From assembly GCA_002197995.1 (NCBI GenBank), contig NGZR01000001.1:4402001-4466000 (forward strand): a DNA stretch of 64,000 nt, in the 5' to 3' direction. Below, in pieces: positions 23,770-35,312 of the stretch. The translations under genes and the position numbers were made by a program. Every line of letters starts with the position of its first letter. The stretch's first letter is position 1. Under the pieces are notes generated by a model. The model did not search any database and was not told the DNA's origin. It saw only the letters and a program-made list of their open reading frames with translations. The DNA is from Gaeumannomyces sp. JS-464 (Eukaryota; Ascomycota; Sordariomycetes; Magnaporthales; Magnaporthaceae).

Positions 23770-25992
23770 TTAATCATACGCAAAGGGGTCGATTTCCGGC
23801 TCAGGCTCGTCATCGTAATCTGGTGCCTCCTCCTCATCATCTTCGTCTTCGTCCTCGCCTTCATCGACGACCGCATTCCCGGACGGCTGCTCTTCTTCGT
23901 CCTCCTCTTCCTCTTCGTCATCTTCGCCCTCATCGGTGGCAGTTGCGGCGACGCTCCCGGCGCGGCTAGTCTGGCGGCTGGTGGCGACGCTAGCGCCCGC
24001 AGAGCCAGGCCCTCCGGTGCTGAGCATGCTCCGCACTGCATCGTAGTCGATGCGCTTGGAGAACTGGCGGCGGTCGATCATCTCCAACGTCGCGTCCGTT
24101 GCCGAGTCTGCCGGTGAGGTCTGGCCCTCGCCGATACGTGGCTTCTTGGACCGACTCCGCCCCTTGGGCTTGTTGGCCGCCAGTTTGGCTTTGAACTCCT
24201 TCTCCTGCTGCTTGCGCATCCAGTCCTTGTTCTGGTTGACCCACAGCTGCGTCTTGAGCTCGGCCTCCTCCTTGCTGAGCAGGCAGTACATGACCTCTGG
24301 GTCGTCAGCGAATTCGTCCTCTTCGACTTCTCGCGCGTCCAGTTTGGACTGCTGCTCTGGATCCGAGGACTCGAAGAACTTGAGAGACACAAGCTCGCTG
24401 GTGTTGGCGAGGCGGAGTGCGCCCTCGACAGTCGCCGGGTTCATCATGTTTTCCGTGATTTCCATCTCGAGTATCTCCTCGTCCTCAGCCCACTCGTCTG
24501 TGACATAGTCCGGCTTTTCGACCTTAGCCTGCTTTCTGACGCTGCTTCCAAAAGGGTACTTTTTCGGGCCTTTGCGGGCTTGAGAGCTGGCAGCAGGCGT
24601 ACTACCTTCTGCCGCAGGGGCTCCTGCGCCGGAGATTGCGCTGCCGTCCGCTCCGAATTGCTGTGCCAGGTCGTCGAGGTGGGAGTTCATGTCTGATATT
24701 CCTTGCTCGAGGTCCGCCGAGTCCGCCCTCGAACCAGAAGCCGCGGGTTCATTGTTGTTTGGGGCAGGCGGTATGGCGAATCCATCGGCATCCACCCGCC
24801 GCTCTGCTTCGCCGTCGTCCCCAAGCTCGCGCTTGCGCTTGCTGCGCTTCTCCTTCAGCTTTGCCTGGTACTCGGCCGTCTTTTTATAGTATGCTGGAGG
24901 ATCCATCTGATCGTACAGAAAGTCGCGCACGAGGAAGTCTTCGACCGTCATCTTGGCCGACGGGACCTCAGCGAACTCGTCCAGCCGCTGTTGTAGGGTG
25001 TACATGGTGACCTTGGCGATGAAGACCACCTCCCGGACCGTGCGCCTAAAGTTGTTCATCCTGGCCGCCATGATTAGGCACGCGCCACAGATTCCCGACG
25101 GCCGACGGCCCATGACCATCCAGTCCCTGTCCATGCGCTGGACAAGACGCACAGCCGTGTTGGCCACCTTGTTGGTCTTGTCACCGAACTCGAGGCGGGC
25201 AGCAAAGCGGTAGATCAGGTCCTCAACAAATATAGGATTGTAGTTGCCGCCGGCACCGATGTCGCGGATGAAGACCTTGTACATGCGGCCGAGATGGAAC
25301 ACGTCGTGCTGGACCAGGTCGGCTAGGTCCATGAGCATGATCTTGCAGGTTGACTCCTTGCGGCAGGCGGCGTACAGGCACATGGCAGCTACGTACTGTG
25401 AGGAACGGCCCTGGGTGAAGTTCCTGGAGCTGGCGAGCTTGTACAGCTGGACCGCACTGTTGATGGTGCGCTCCGGGAGGTTGAGCTGATGGGCAAATCC
25501 GGTAATTAGACTCTTGGCCTCACGCAGAGCCTTCTCCTTGGCCTCGGTGGACGTGCTCGTGCCAGCGATGCGCCGTCCGCCCTGGCCGCCTGAGAGACGG
25601 ACGCCTCCTTGGTCGGGGCCGATGTAGCTACCCTGCACCATGGCGGCGCCCTGCGAGGTCTCTCCGAACTGGATCTCGGCAACAATGTTGGTGTCATCGG
25701 CGACTCGGCCACAGGTCCGGCAGGTCCCGTCGACAATATTGGGGTTCGGGCAGTTCTTGTTGGGGCATTGTGATTTCCTGCCGGCCGGCTGGGGACGTGG
25801 CTGAGGCGGCGGCGACATGGAGGCGGCCACGCCCCGGTTCGTTTGCTGGTTCCTCCATGCCTGGTCCTGGAGCGCCTTGACGGGATTCGGGCGGGCGGCG
25901 GGCTTCGGTCTCCCCAGGCCGCTGGCCCTCCGGGGCACGCTCAGGCCAGGGGGCATTCTGCAAAAGCGCGCCGCTCCTGCGGCAGCAAGCAA
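23770..25992 (-). CDS. BRF1: Transcription factor TFIIIB subunit Brf1
   Basis: Brf1 joins TBP and Bdp1 to form TFIIIB, which recruits RNA polymerase III to tRNA and 5S genes in the nucleus. This is a single 740-residue exon. Around residues 76-94 is the zinc ribbon (C76, C81, C91, C94 in SQCPNKNCPNPNIVDGTC and RTCGR). Two TFIIB-type cyclin folds follow, at about 150-240 (FAHQLNLPERTINSAVQLYK, QYVAAMCLYAACRKE) and about 250-345 (RLVQRMDRDWMVMGRRPSGI). The C-terminal Brf1 homology block is near 560-600 (PEVMYCLLSKEEAELKTQLW), ahead of an acidic end. The ATG at 25992 gives the longest frame. Family members often start close to the zinc ribbon, so the later ATG at residue 59 (MSPPPQPRPQ) is a good alternative. 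It is intact, unlike several neighbours. Confidence 0.93.
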   Translation of the reverse strand: MLAAAGAARFCRMPPGLSVPRRASGLGRPKPAARPNPVKALQDQAWRNQQTNRGVAASMSPPPQPRPQPAGRKSQCPNKNCPNPNIVDGTCRTCGRVADDTNIVAEIQFGETSQGAAMVQGSYIGPDQGGVRLSGGQGGRRIAGTSTSTEAKEKALREAKSLITGFAHQLNLPERTINSAVQLYKLASSRNFTQGRSSQYVAAMCLYAACRKESTCKIMLMDLADLVQHDVFHLGRMYKVFIRDIGAGGNYNPIFVEDLIYRFAARLEFGDKTNKVANTAVRLVQRMDRDWMVMGRRPSGICGACLIMAARMNNFRRTVREVVFIAKVTMYTLQQRLDEFAEVPSAKMTVEDFLVRDFLYDQMDPPAYYKKTAEYQAKLKEKRSKRKRELGDDGEAERRVDADGFAIPPAPNNNEPAASGSRADSADLEQGISDMNSHLDDLAQQFGADGSAISGAGAPAAEGSTPAASSQARKGPKKYPFGSSVRKQAKVEKPDYVTDEWAEDEEILEMEITENMMNPATVEGALRLANTSELVSLKFFESSDPEQQSKLDAREVEEDEFADDPEVMYCLLSKEEAELKTQLWVNQNKDWMRKQQEKEFKAKLAANKPKGRSRSKKPRIGEGQTSPADSATDATLEMIDRRQFSKRIDYDAVRSMLSTGGPGSAGASVATSRQTSRAGSVAATATDEGEDDEEEEEDEEEQPSGNAVVDEGEDEDEDDEEEAPDYDDEPEPEIDPFAYD

Positions 25993-28355
25993 AGGGGTTG
26001 GCTGGAAGCAAGGAGCAATGCAGGCGGCGGCGGCGAATGTGGAGCGGCGACAGGCTCGGCTTGGCGATAAGTGGCCAATGGGGTCGACTGTTCAGGTGCT
26101 GTAGTGCAGGCACGGAAGAGGGGAGGCGTATGTAAGTCGTGGCAATTACGTTCAATCAATTGTCGAGGCCAGGCCGTCGTGGAAGACGCGGATTTGTGAT
26201 TTTGTCGGGTTGTGATTCCGCAGTAGTCGTTGCTGAGGGACGAGATGATACTTGTGTTTGTGGGGGAGGCGGCCAAAATTCTTTGGTGGGGTTGAGCACC
26301 GTGTTGGCCGAGGGGATCAAGTGGCGGGAAAGGTGCCGTCAACTTAACGGTCACGTGGGGTACGCTGCCTTTGAATCTACGGTTCGAGCCCGCCTTCGGA
26401 CGTTTGCCATTTAGGAATTATGGAAAGGCAGAGGGAGGTATTCTTTCGCTCTTTTGAGCTTTGTGTCCCGCAAAAAAAAAGTTTCAGCTTTCCATCCTCA
26501 CTTTCGGTCATAGACTGTACTCATTCGCGTCGTAAACACGAAAGGCAGAAATGGAATAGTGAATGGGTGTGTCAATCGTTCTCGCATTCACCGTTCTGGG
26601 AAAAAAAGATGATGATAATAGAAGCTGGCATGCCCGGGCATCCAGAGGGTTAATTCCATTGTCAAAGTGGGCCTTAATTCCAGCTCTTCGGAGCGGCCTG
26701 TGATTCAGTGGGCAGCCAGGCCGGACAGGCCTCATCCTTGGCCTTCACATGGGGTGATTTTTTTTTCTTCCCTTCTCTCGGTCTGCCAAGACTTTTAATG
26801 GATGTCAACCCAGCCCAGAATAATCAAGAATTCACAACGAAAGCTGCCGTGCTGGCGTCGCCTCGGCTGCTGCACCACAACTGGTACCTAATTGACACTG
26901 TATCAATTCACACATGATCACAAAGGTCTAGGCTGTCCAATCTGCACCACCGGCTAAAAACATCAATTGGACAAGCGCAAACGGAGAGGGGCTGTGTCGA
27001 CTGCTGCATGCTGCTGCTGCACGCCCACGCCCAAGTGTGAGTGGAAAGCTCGCTGTCTGGACAGACGAGGCGACTAGTATCTTGTCCGCAATTGGGCCGC
27101 CCAAATTCGAAGCTTTGCGTCTTCGGCAGGCTTCGGTCGCATTCCTCAAAACCGCGCATCGCCGCGCCGTTTCTTTGGGCGAAGCGCAGAAACCCGTAGA
27201 CGCTGGCCGCCCGATGTCTTCTGCTTCGCACCGGACTTCTTGAATTGATGCTGGCCACGTGGCTGGCTGCCTCCCAGTTCTAGATACCTCCATCCTGCCT
27301 GCGCCTAGCAAACGGCGTTCTAGCCCATAAACAAGCTTCCGTTCGTCGCCTCAGCTGGCGGCAATGTCGTGGCCCACCGTCAAGTGACGAGGCGGCCACG
27401 CATTGCGACTCGGCTCGCCAGGCAAGAAGGTGAGGAAACCGACGTGTGCAGCCAACGGCTGTTGATGCGCTACGAATACGCTACGGATGCGCTACGTTGA
27501 CCGCGGGCAAGCTGTGCGATGCGGTGACGGAAAAGTACCACCTCGATGCGATCCTGGCGAACACCAGAACCAGAGCCCTACTCGTGCAGCGAAGCTGGGT
27601 GACGGCATGCGTGGTGCCCCCGCCCCGCCACCCAACCAGAGCCTTGCATTTCGGCCATCGTCCACCATCATCCAAGGGTGTCCCCCCACCTTGCTGCTAG
27701 CGGTGCCACACACACGGCCAACCCCAAGGGCTTGCCTGCCACCAAACAGCCGCCAGCCCAGCCAACTAGCCTGTCCGATCCCGCCTGTCCTTGCTGTGCC
27801 AGTGGACGGCGCCGTGCCTGTGCGGGCGTGCGTGTGCGCACTCGGTACGTGCGTGCGCATCACAGCTTGGTGGTGCGCAGGCATCCGCCCAGCCTTCTTT
27901 CCTCGCTCCCGCCATATAAATATGCGCCGGCCCCCGTCACCGTCCCCGAAGGCGCCCCCCCTCCTTTTTCTGTCTTCCTCCCCCTTACACACAACCAAAC
28001 GGGTCGCAAACTCATAGGATATCTCTTCAGCACCTCCTTCAGTCAATCCCCCCTGAAAGATATTCTACCCGGGCCCTGTCAATCTTTTGTGCGTCACCTC
28101 CCACATTCTTTTCGCCTCTCTGGCTTTCCCTTCCTTGATATCTTTTTTCGCTCGTTCCGTCGCTCTCTTGGTCGAATTCCCGCCGAATAGCCGATCTGTA
28201 AACGGGGCCGTTTTCCCCTCCCCTTTTCCTTTCGCTTGTTGTTCGGCTTCCTAGTCCCGTTCGCCGCGAGAACCTGATTGCCACTTACCCCCGACGCCGA
28301 TACCGTACCCGATACCGAACTGCCTGCTCCCCTGGACATCCGTGCAGCCTTCAAG
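25993..28355. other. Intergenic region between divergent genes
   Basis: 2.4 kb between BRF1 (-) and the BTB gene (+). It should hold both promoters. A TATA-like box lies at 27915 and CT-rich leader sequence at 27945-28260. Frames of up to about 180 codons exist on both strands near 27490-28040 but are mutually antisense and look random. Confidence 0.55.
27915..27922 (+). promoter_or_regulatory. TATA-like box of the BTB gene
   Basis: TATAAATA lies 441 bases before the BTB ATG, followed by a long CT-rich leader, as expected of a fungal promoter with a long 5' UTR. Confidence 0.4.
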
Positions 28356-29347
28356 ATGTTCAAGCGCTCCTTCAGGTCCAGCAACAAGGAGCACGCCCAG
28401 GGCGGGAGCGGCGGCATGGACGCGCACCACCGCGTGGACAAGTCGTCGAGGTTGACGAGGAAAGGCGCCGGCAGCAATGCGGGCTCCGGGCGGGATCCAC
28501 AGAAGCTGTCGAAACTGCAGCGGTCGCTCTCAAGCGCCGAGGAGGCCCCCGCGGCGGCGAACAAGACTTCGTCGCAGTGGAAGCAGGGCGCAAGCCCCAA
28601 GTCCCTGGCGCCCTCGCCCATCGTCACGCTGGCGATCCGGCGGAAGGGCGGCTGTTTGCGGCGCACGAGGACGTGCTGTGCCAGAGCCCCTTCTTCGAGG
28701 CGCTCTGCAGGAACAATACCTCGAGGCGCAGAGCAAGAGGATTGCCCTGCCCGAGGAGGAGCCTGAGGTGTTCTCAGGCGTGCTGGAGTACCTCTACAAG
28801 GGCGACTACTACCCGCGCTTGCTTCACAACAAGCACCGAAACTCTTGGGAACTAGAGGACTCCGACCCGCGCCAGCGCCACACCCCACACTCATCCCCCA
28901 ACCCAACGAAACCGGAGGCGGCCGCGCCGGCAGCTCGCCGTACGCGCCCTCCGCGGTCGAGGCGACCGTCTACATCTCGGCTGTCGACCAGCACCTGCTG
29001 CGCGACACCGTCATCTACTGCGCCGCTGAGCGGTACGGGCTCGAGGAGCTCAAGCGACTGGCCCTGCGCAAGCAGGGGCTCCAGTCCGGCATCGACGTGG
29101 GAACCATCCTGCGCTCCGCCCAGTACTGCTACGCGCACACGCCCGACCGGACACAGCCGCCTGCGCGCTCACTACCTTGCACTGATCATCCGGTGCAGAA
29201 AGACCTTCAAACGGAGCGGCACCATGCAGGCCGAGATGGAGCGTGGTGGAGGGCTCCAAGCTGTACTTTGACCTTTTTGTCGCGCTGTGCAACCACCTGG
29301 ACGATGTCATCGACGCGGGCAATGCCCGCTCTCCGAGGAACATCTGA
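28356..29347 (+). CDS. BTB/POZ domain protein, with five frame breaks
   Basis: BTB domains mediate protein-protein contacts, for example as adaptors of cullin-3 ligases; the partner here is unknown. The start is MFKRSFRSSNKEHAQG at 28356. A disordered basic region leads to the BTB domain: SPIVTLAI, then in a second frame EGRLFAAHEDVLCQSPFFEA. A third frame gives QYLEAQSKRIALPEEEPEVF and VLEYLYKGDYYPRLL. LLRDTVIYCAAERYGLEELK follows in yet another frame, then RLRAHYLALIIRCRKTFKRS, and finally SKLYFDLFVALCNHLDDVID to TGA 29347. Breaks lie near 28640, 28725, 28870-28930, 29160 and 29240. The segments are in the right order and continuous for this fungal family, so I take it as one gene of about 330 residues hit by base-level errors; real decay is possible. 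Introns do not explain the shifts. Confidence 0.72.
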
Positions 29348-31187
29348 AGGGCGATGGTTTGGACCTGCTTTTTTTTTCGTCTCACTTTTGGTCCTCTCGG
29401 AGAAAGACACAAAAGTCTCTGCTTACCGGCGGCACCTGTCTACCCGCCCTAGCGGCGTGGCGACTTGACGTCAATGGGAGCTAGGCGTTCCTGCTTTCTA
29501 CCGAGGCTAGCAGCTTCATTCGGGTCTCCCGGGCGTTCTAAGGCGTCAAACTCATCTCACGAAAGGGAAGGCATACACTACTCACGATCGATTTGCTCGC
29601 AAGAGCTGAGGATCCGGAGTTCGGGCGCAATTCTGTTGTGTTTTCGTCGTTTACCTGGGCGATCTCCCACTCTTGTCTCGGCGTTCATCTTGTTTTTGCG
29701 CTCCACCTCGTTTGCAGCTCCCAACCATGGTTCGTCAGATTGGAAACGCCATTTGGGAGAATGACTTTGCTGTCTTTCTTCACTTCTCTCAGGAGGTTGG
29801 CCGACCGATTTTGATGATTCCAAGGGGGTGAGAGGGATGGCATAATCAGTTGATCCGATACACGGGAGATCACGACCACCAGCCCCGGTATACCGACGGG
29901 AGGAAAGCAAGCCTGGATTCCCCTCTGCCCTCTTGTTGTGTTATTTGCGCATCGTTTTGCCTTTTTTTCTTGATTTGCTGTTTTCCTGTCCTAAAAGTAT
30001 ACCCCGGGGTGGATTTATTTCCTGACCTTGTTTGGCTTTCACAAAGCCTGGCGTTTTTGGGAGTCTCGTTCGATTCATTCATACCACGAACACCAGGCGG
30101 AAGGAGGGTGAACAAGGGTTGACGGATGCGATTCAGGGGTAACGGCCCCTCGAATAATCGACGACAAGCAACCCACCGCGTCAGCCCATCTTTGACGAAG
30201 AAGAACCCCCATCGAAAAGAAAAACACAAAAAAGAACAAAAAAGAGAGGGAAAGGCGTTTGCTTTTGACACTCCACTCGGACGGTCCTTGGCGCAGAGAG
30301 GCGGACGGACGGGCTCAGCTGGGCCTCGACGGCTCCACTGACCCCGAACATCCCTAGAGTCCCTTCTGCGGTCATCGCCGCTTGACAAATCTCCGCTACA
30401 ACGGCGCAATATCATCCTTTTTTTCCTTTGTCAAATTCAAGCCACACAAAAAAGAATGATATCACAGCTGGCGGGGGGTTCTTTTCTTTCGGGGCCTGTA
30501 TTGGCATATTTTTTTTGCTTAGCTACTGCGGAGGGCTGGCGGTTCATTCATTCGATATGATGATGATGAGATCACGAACTTTCCCCTTCTTATTGTTGGA
30601 TCACATAGCCCCAGGCCCATCAGAGAGGGGCTTGCCGGGCGGAGGAGGGGTTTTATTCTAGAGTTTCGTCAGGTCTCCCAGTGGAGAGACCCCGCTTGTC
30701 TCTCCGCCCTTTGAGGGCCTAGGTAATGAGAGTCGGCCGCCTCACAACCTGATGCTCCAATCGATGAACATTGACTGGTGAATACCGTGGTGGCGGGCAA
30801 GCCGGAGGATTGTTGACATATTGGTATTCCTAGGGCGGCGGGGTGCATACTGGGCCTCCAGCCGGTTTCCCTGCATTGTCACACAGGGAGGAGCGCGCAG
30901 CTACCCGGTAAGGAAACTCCGCCAGTATCCCATCGCGCCATCTGCGGCTGCCAAGAGCGGGTTTGCGGGATGGCGTCCCGCGGCTTATGCTGTCGGTGGA
31001 AAAGCCTGGCTGTATTAGCCGACATATTGCCTGTCAAGCCCGAGGTCTGAACCCCGCACTGGTCCCACGACTACATCATCTCAAAGAGTGGCGCGGGCTG
31101 GGAGTCGTGTATAAAGAGACCAAGGGCCCGAGCCTTGTAGATCGTCTCGCTGTTCGCTGTCCGCCTCCGTAGATGCCTGGGAACATG
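29348..31187. other. Intergenic region
   Basis: 1.8 kb between two plus-strand genes. No gene is recognised. It has T-rich stretches, a short hairpin-like GGTCTC/GAGACC pair near 30672-30691, and a TATA box at 31110 serving the next gene. Confidence 0.55.
31110..31116 (+). promoter_or_regulatory. TATA box of the DUF1349 gene
   Basis: TATAAAG lies 78 bases upstream of the ATG at 31188, an ideal spacing for a short-leader fungal promoter. Confidence 0.5.
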
Positions 31188-31992
31188 AAGCTCTCAATCA
31201 TTGCAGCTGCTACTGCCACTCTATCTGCCTTGTCACTTGCTTCGCCCGCCTCCATATCCCAGCCTTCAGCCATGAGCACCTTTACTATCACGGCCAAGAG
31301 TGGCACCGATGCCTGGCGCAAGCCGCCTTCAACTAACGACTTCAACGGTATGTGCGGCCTGGGAGCTGATCTATTATCATCCGTCCGCAGGAGACAAGGA
31401 CGAAAGTGAGGCAGCCGTGCTAGCACTCGTCCATTCACTAACACGCACAGCCCCAACCCTTGTCCCTGCTGGGGTCAAGTCCACCGGGCCGATCTCCAAG
31501 TTCAAGTCGGTCTCGGTCTCCTTCTCCTTCACGCCGACGGTGCTCTACGACCAGGCCGGCGTGGTGCTGGCCATGCGGCCGGCGGGGTCGGCCAAGGACG
31601 CGCCGCCGCCCAAGTGGGTCAAGACGGGCGTCGAGATGCTCAACGGCACGCCGTGCATGGGCACCGTCGCCACCGAGTCCTGGTCCGACTGGTCGCTGGC
31701 CCCCGTGCCGGACGAGGCCATCTTCCTGCCCGAAGGGGCGCCGGGCGGCAGGCAGGGCTTAATCGGCGTCCTGGTCGAGAAGGGCGGCGACGACCCGAAA
31801 GCACCCACGCTGTGGGTGTACCTGGTGACCGAGGCGGGCGCCAAGAAGCCGCTGCGCGAGGTCTGCTGGGTGTTCGACCCGGCCATCGCCAACTGGGAGC
31901 TCGAGGTGGCGGCGTACGTGGCCAGGCCCCAGGCCGCGCGCGACACGCTCACGGCCAAGTTCCAAAGTTTCGATGCGCAGTGGAGCGAGTGA
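31188..31992 (+). CDS. DUF1349 (concanavalin-like fold) protein with a signal peptide
   Basis: Model: exons 31188-31347 and 31451-31992, GT-AG, 233 residues; an ATG at 31173 would add five residues. DUF1349 proteins have a lectin-like beta-sandwich, and bacterial and fungal members are of uncertain function. Visible family features are FTITAKSGTDAWRKPPSTND near the start, then WVKTGVEMLNGTPCMGTVAT, SWSDWSLAP, and LREVCWVFDP near the end. The N-terminal MKLSIIAAATATLSALSLAS looks like a signal peptide. Most relatives I know start directly at a position like MSTFTIT (here 31272), so secretion is a feature to confirm. The gene is intact and has a close TATA box. Confidence 0.85.
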
Positions 31993-32616
31993 GAGGAATA
32001 CCTAGGCATGTGACTAAAATAGGTTTGAAGCTTCCGTGGGTAGCGATACCACGCATGAGAATATCACACCCGTTCTCCTGGGTCTTTTACGTTGCTCTCC
32101 TGCGGAAACCACTCCAGTGGCTGGTGTTTCATGAATTTTCGCGCCACCAATTAAATGCCTAGTGCCCAAGCCCCAAATGGCGACACTGGATAGAAAGTGA
32201 ACTGCCAGAAGAATGAGAAAGTCACATTTATAATGGGCAGTATTGATGGAAGCTGTGATCAAAACGAGTTTCTCGTGTTTTGTTTACTTGGTTCAAGTTA
32301 GAAGTGGCAGAAAATAGGTACCCTGTCAAAACCCTGGCCGGCCGATCATTGGTGGTGGATTTGATTTTGTCGAGCGTGCCCCGCCTTCCCGACTCCTACA
32401 GCCAATCAACGGCGCGCCCGGGTTTCAGTACCGGCCAGCTCGCCTCAGCCAATTCGGTAAGCTGTCATCAGAGAGCCAAGCTTCGCGACGGCGCGCACCC
32501 CTCTCCGTTCCGGTCGCGAATTCGCACATCTTGGGCGACAGCCGACACTGCTGGACTTGCTTCTTTGTTTGCATGATCGATATCCGCCGTCCGGACAGGT
32601 CTTGGACACGTTCGCC
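31993..32616. other. Intergenic region
   Basis: 624 bases between two plus-strand genes; promoter of SEC11 with no distinct motif noted. Confidence 0.6.
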
Positions 32617-33293
32617 ATGCTTTCCGGCCTCCAAAATCCGAGGCAAGCTGCCTCGCAGCTGCTCAACTTTGCCCTGGTTCTGTCCACGGCATTCATGGTG
32701 CGCATCCCACTCGCTGCGCACGCGCTCGTGCATCGGCTGGCCTGGCAATCGACTAATAAATCGCGGTAGATGTGGAAGGGCCTTTCCGTCATCAGCGACT
32801 CCCCCTCGCCCATCGTCGTCGTACTCTCGGGATCGATGGAGCCTGCCTTTCAGCGCGGCGATCTGCTCCTCCTCTGGAACCGGAACCTGATGCAGGAAAC
32901 CGACGTGGGCGAGATCGTGGTTTACAATGTGAAGGGCAAGGACATCCCCATCGTTCACAGGGTCGTCAGGAAGTTTGGCACCGGGTAAGGAGGGACTCTT
33001 GATCTGCCACCACGAGTGGAGCGCATTACGTCGTTGTCCAGCATGCTAACCCAACGTCTCACGCACACAGTCCCAAGGCGAAGCTGCTCACAAAGGGCGA
33101 CAACAACCCCTCCGACGACACGGAGCTCTACGCGAAGAACCAAGATTATCTCGAGAGGGAAGACATCATCGGCAGCGTCGTAGCCTACTTCCCATTTGTC
33201 GGTTATGTTACCATCATGCTCTCGGAGCACCCATGGATGAAGACGGCCATGCTTGGCATCATGGGACTCATGGTCGTGCTTCAACGCGAATAG
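32617..33293 (+). CDS. SEC11: ER signal peptidase catalytic subunit Sec11
   Basis: Sec11 is the catalytic subunit of the signal peptidase complex; it removes signal peptides from proteins entering the ER. Model: exons 32617-32697, 32770-32984 and 33071-33293, all GT-AG, 172 residues, close to the usual 165-180. The nucleophile is Ser49 in [14 protein letters not shown]. His90 in [11 protein letters not shown] replaces the bacterial lysine, as in all ER-type enzymes. The acidic residue lies in [11 protein letters not shown]. An N-terminal membrane helix ([13 protein letters not shown]) spans the first splice junction, and a hydrophobic C-terminal helix ([10 protein letters not shown] onward, then [11 protein letters not shown]) is present. 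The gene is complete. Confidence 0.96.
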
Positions 33294-34188
33294 AACTCCA
33301 ATATTTACCTCCTTTTTGACGCTTCTTTTTTCACAGAGGGAAGCTGAGCAGAAGAAGTACCGATAGTCGGGGCTGAACAGTTTATACCAAAAAGTCATCC
33401 GGGACGTAATTATTCCCTTTTGTGCGTTGTGGGTGACACGCTTTTTTTTTCTTTTTTTTTTTTCTTCATATTTTTACCCGAGATGCGGAGGCATTCATAT
33501 GGGGTCGATTCGACGAATGGCCTGCTCTCGGGTCCAGATACCGAAAATTGTTTTTCTGGCTCGGACTGGGCGAGGGCCAATGGGCAGGCTGGGGTTGAGC
33601 TTACCTCGCAGTGCCCAGCTGTGCATCTACACCCCACTGCTTCATGCGATGTACCGCCCCTAGGTCGCTTACCAGGAGTACTTCGCGACAGGGGTCGAGA
33701 TCCTTCCTTCTGACCACACGAGGCCACCACCCAGACAGTCTTGCTTGGCCATCCTATTCCGGCTGTGCTGAAGGAGATCGCGACAAAGACTGGGCTGTGG
33801 CGTTGGCCAGCCCGCGCCATTGGCTTCCGAAATGAGCCTCGTTACACAGAGCGTTCCTGAACGATGGCGCTAGTGCCCCATTCCTACTGCTATTGTCGTC
33901 TCGCCTTGCTTCCTTTTCTCTCCCTCTTTCCATTCTGCCTATCCCAGCTTTCTTTGCCTGCTTCGGCGTTTTTTTTTCGTGCAAGATAAACTAACGATCG
34001 CCTCCCGCTACTGTGGCGCGCTTTCTCTCTTGCGGCTCAAGCCGGGCGTTTTGTCGGCAAATCCCAAGGCTCTACTATATTTCCGAGGACGACCGGGCTG
34101 GGACGTCCCGTTCCGGCAGTTAGGCCCAAGCTATCCGCCGGTCTCGCAACATCGCCGACCAACATCACACCCACAAACTCCCGCGACC
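33294..34188. other. Intergenic region
   Basis: 895 bases between two plus-strand genes. It has a T-rich stretch at 33440-33475 and pyrimidine-rich sequence before the next ATG. No gene is recognised. Confidence 0.6.
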
Positions 34189-35312
34189 ATGAACACAACC
34201 CAACAACCCGTGTACCAGCCTGGGGCACCGGCCTACCAACCCGTGGCTATCAGCAAAGTCGTCGCCAGCAAAGGCTGGTATATCGCGAAGCTCGTGCTTG
34301 GGTCCTTCATTCTTGTCTTTGACATCATCCTCATTGCTATTTCTGCGGCCTACCTTACCATGTACCCACATTACAGCGCCAACACCTACTTCTCCATCGT
34401 CTTTTCTCCTGTTCGTATACTATCCCCCCAATCCGCTATGTTGCATCCAGCCCTTGCGTTAGCTCACAAACAAAACAGGCCATAATATCTTTTGGTTGGC
34501 AAATCGCCGAGTTTATCACCGTCTGCGTGCATAAGGATAGACGAGGCATCCACCCGGGTGCCCACGTCGGCCTCCATCTCCTCCTATGGCTAAGCTTTGC
34601 CAGTGCGTGTCCCCGGTAACACTGCGAGGAGGAGTTTTAAGGGTTCTGGCGCTGAGCAGTTCGCTGACATATGCTATAGCGACCATTGGGCTATTGGGCG
34701 TCTTGGTCTCTTTCCACTCCTCGAGCTACAGGCGCTACAACAGCTACATGCGCGGCATTCGAGACAATCTTGACGCACTGGAGGATGCCGAGATGGCCTT
34801 CTCTGTCCTGAACTTGTGAGTTGACACCCTATGAGACACTGATTCTTCACCAAGCGTGGTACTTCTAGGGCGAACTCGATCGTGTTTGCTGATATATCGA
34901 CTGGTTTTTTTTTATCACGTGCAGCATTTTACATTTCATTCTATTCGTCCGTTTTTGCATTGAAACCAACCGTCGCAATAAGCTGCCTGCGGGAATGATA
35001 TTGGTGGCGGCTCCGGCATCGGGCATGTATTTCGTGCCTGGAGGGCAACCGCAGTATATGGCTCAGGCTATGCCGCAGCCCTTGGGGCCTGCGATGGCCA
35101 CGAGTGGCGCCTATGGTATCCCACAGCTACAGCCCCAGCAGCAGCCTCAGTCGGGACACACTAGTGTCTACGGCGGGTTCTACAGCCCGGGACTCTACCC
35201 GGCGGAGCACAAGGCGGTAGAGCAGCAGCCAGGCACAGCCCCGACCGTGAGCGAGGTCAGCGGCGAGCAAACCCCCCATCCCCCGGCTCCTGCCGCACCT
35301 GCGGCGCATTAG
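34189..35312 (+). CDS. Four-helix membrane protein of unknown function
   Basis: Model: exons 34189-34410, 34479-34602, 34680-34815 and 34925-35312, 289 residues in phase. The first donor is GTTCGT, which is unusual but is the only site keeping the frame. Hydrophobic segments: LVLGSFILVFDIILIAIS, the region around IISFGWQIAEFITVCV, IGLLGVLVSFH, and FILHFILFVRF. The N-terminus is Pro/Gln-rich (QQPVYQPGAPAYQPV). The long cytosolic C-terminus is Gln/Pro-rich and ends APAAPAAH. Topology resembles the MARVEL-like four-helix proteins of fungi, but I see no diagnostic residue. The gene is intact. Confidence 0.82.

Noticed and set aside
26371..26392. B-box-like GGTTCGAGCC
   Set aside because: No A box or T-arm pairing nearby; it occurs by chance.
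27487..28046. Overlapping frames on both strands upstream of the BTB gene
   Set aside because: They cover the TATA box and leader and have no recognisable content.
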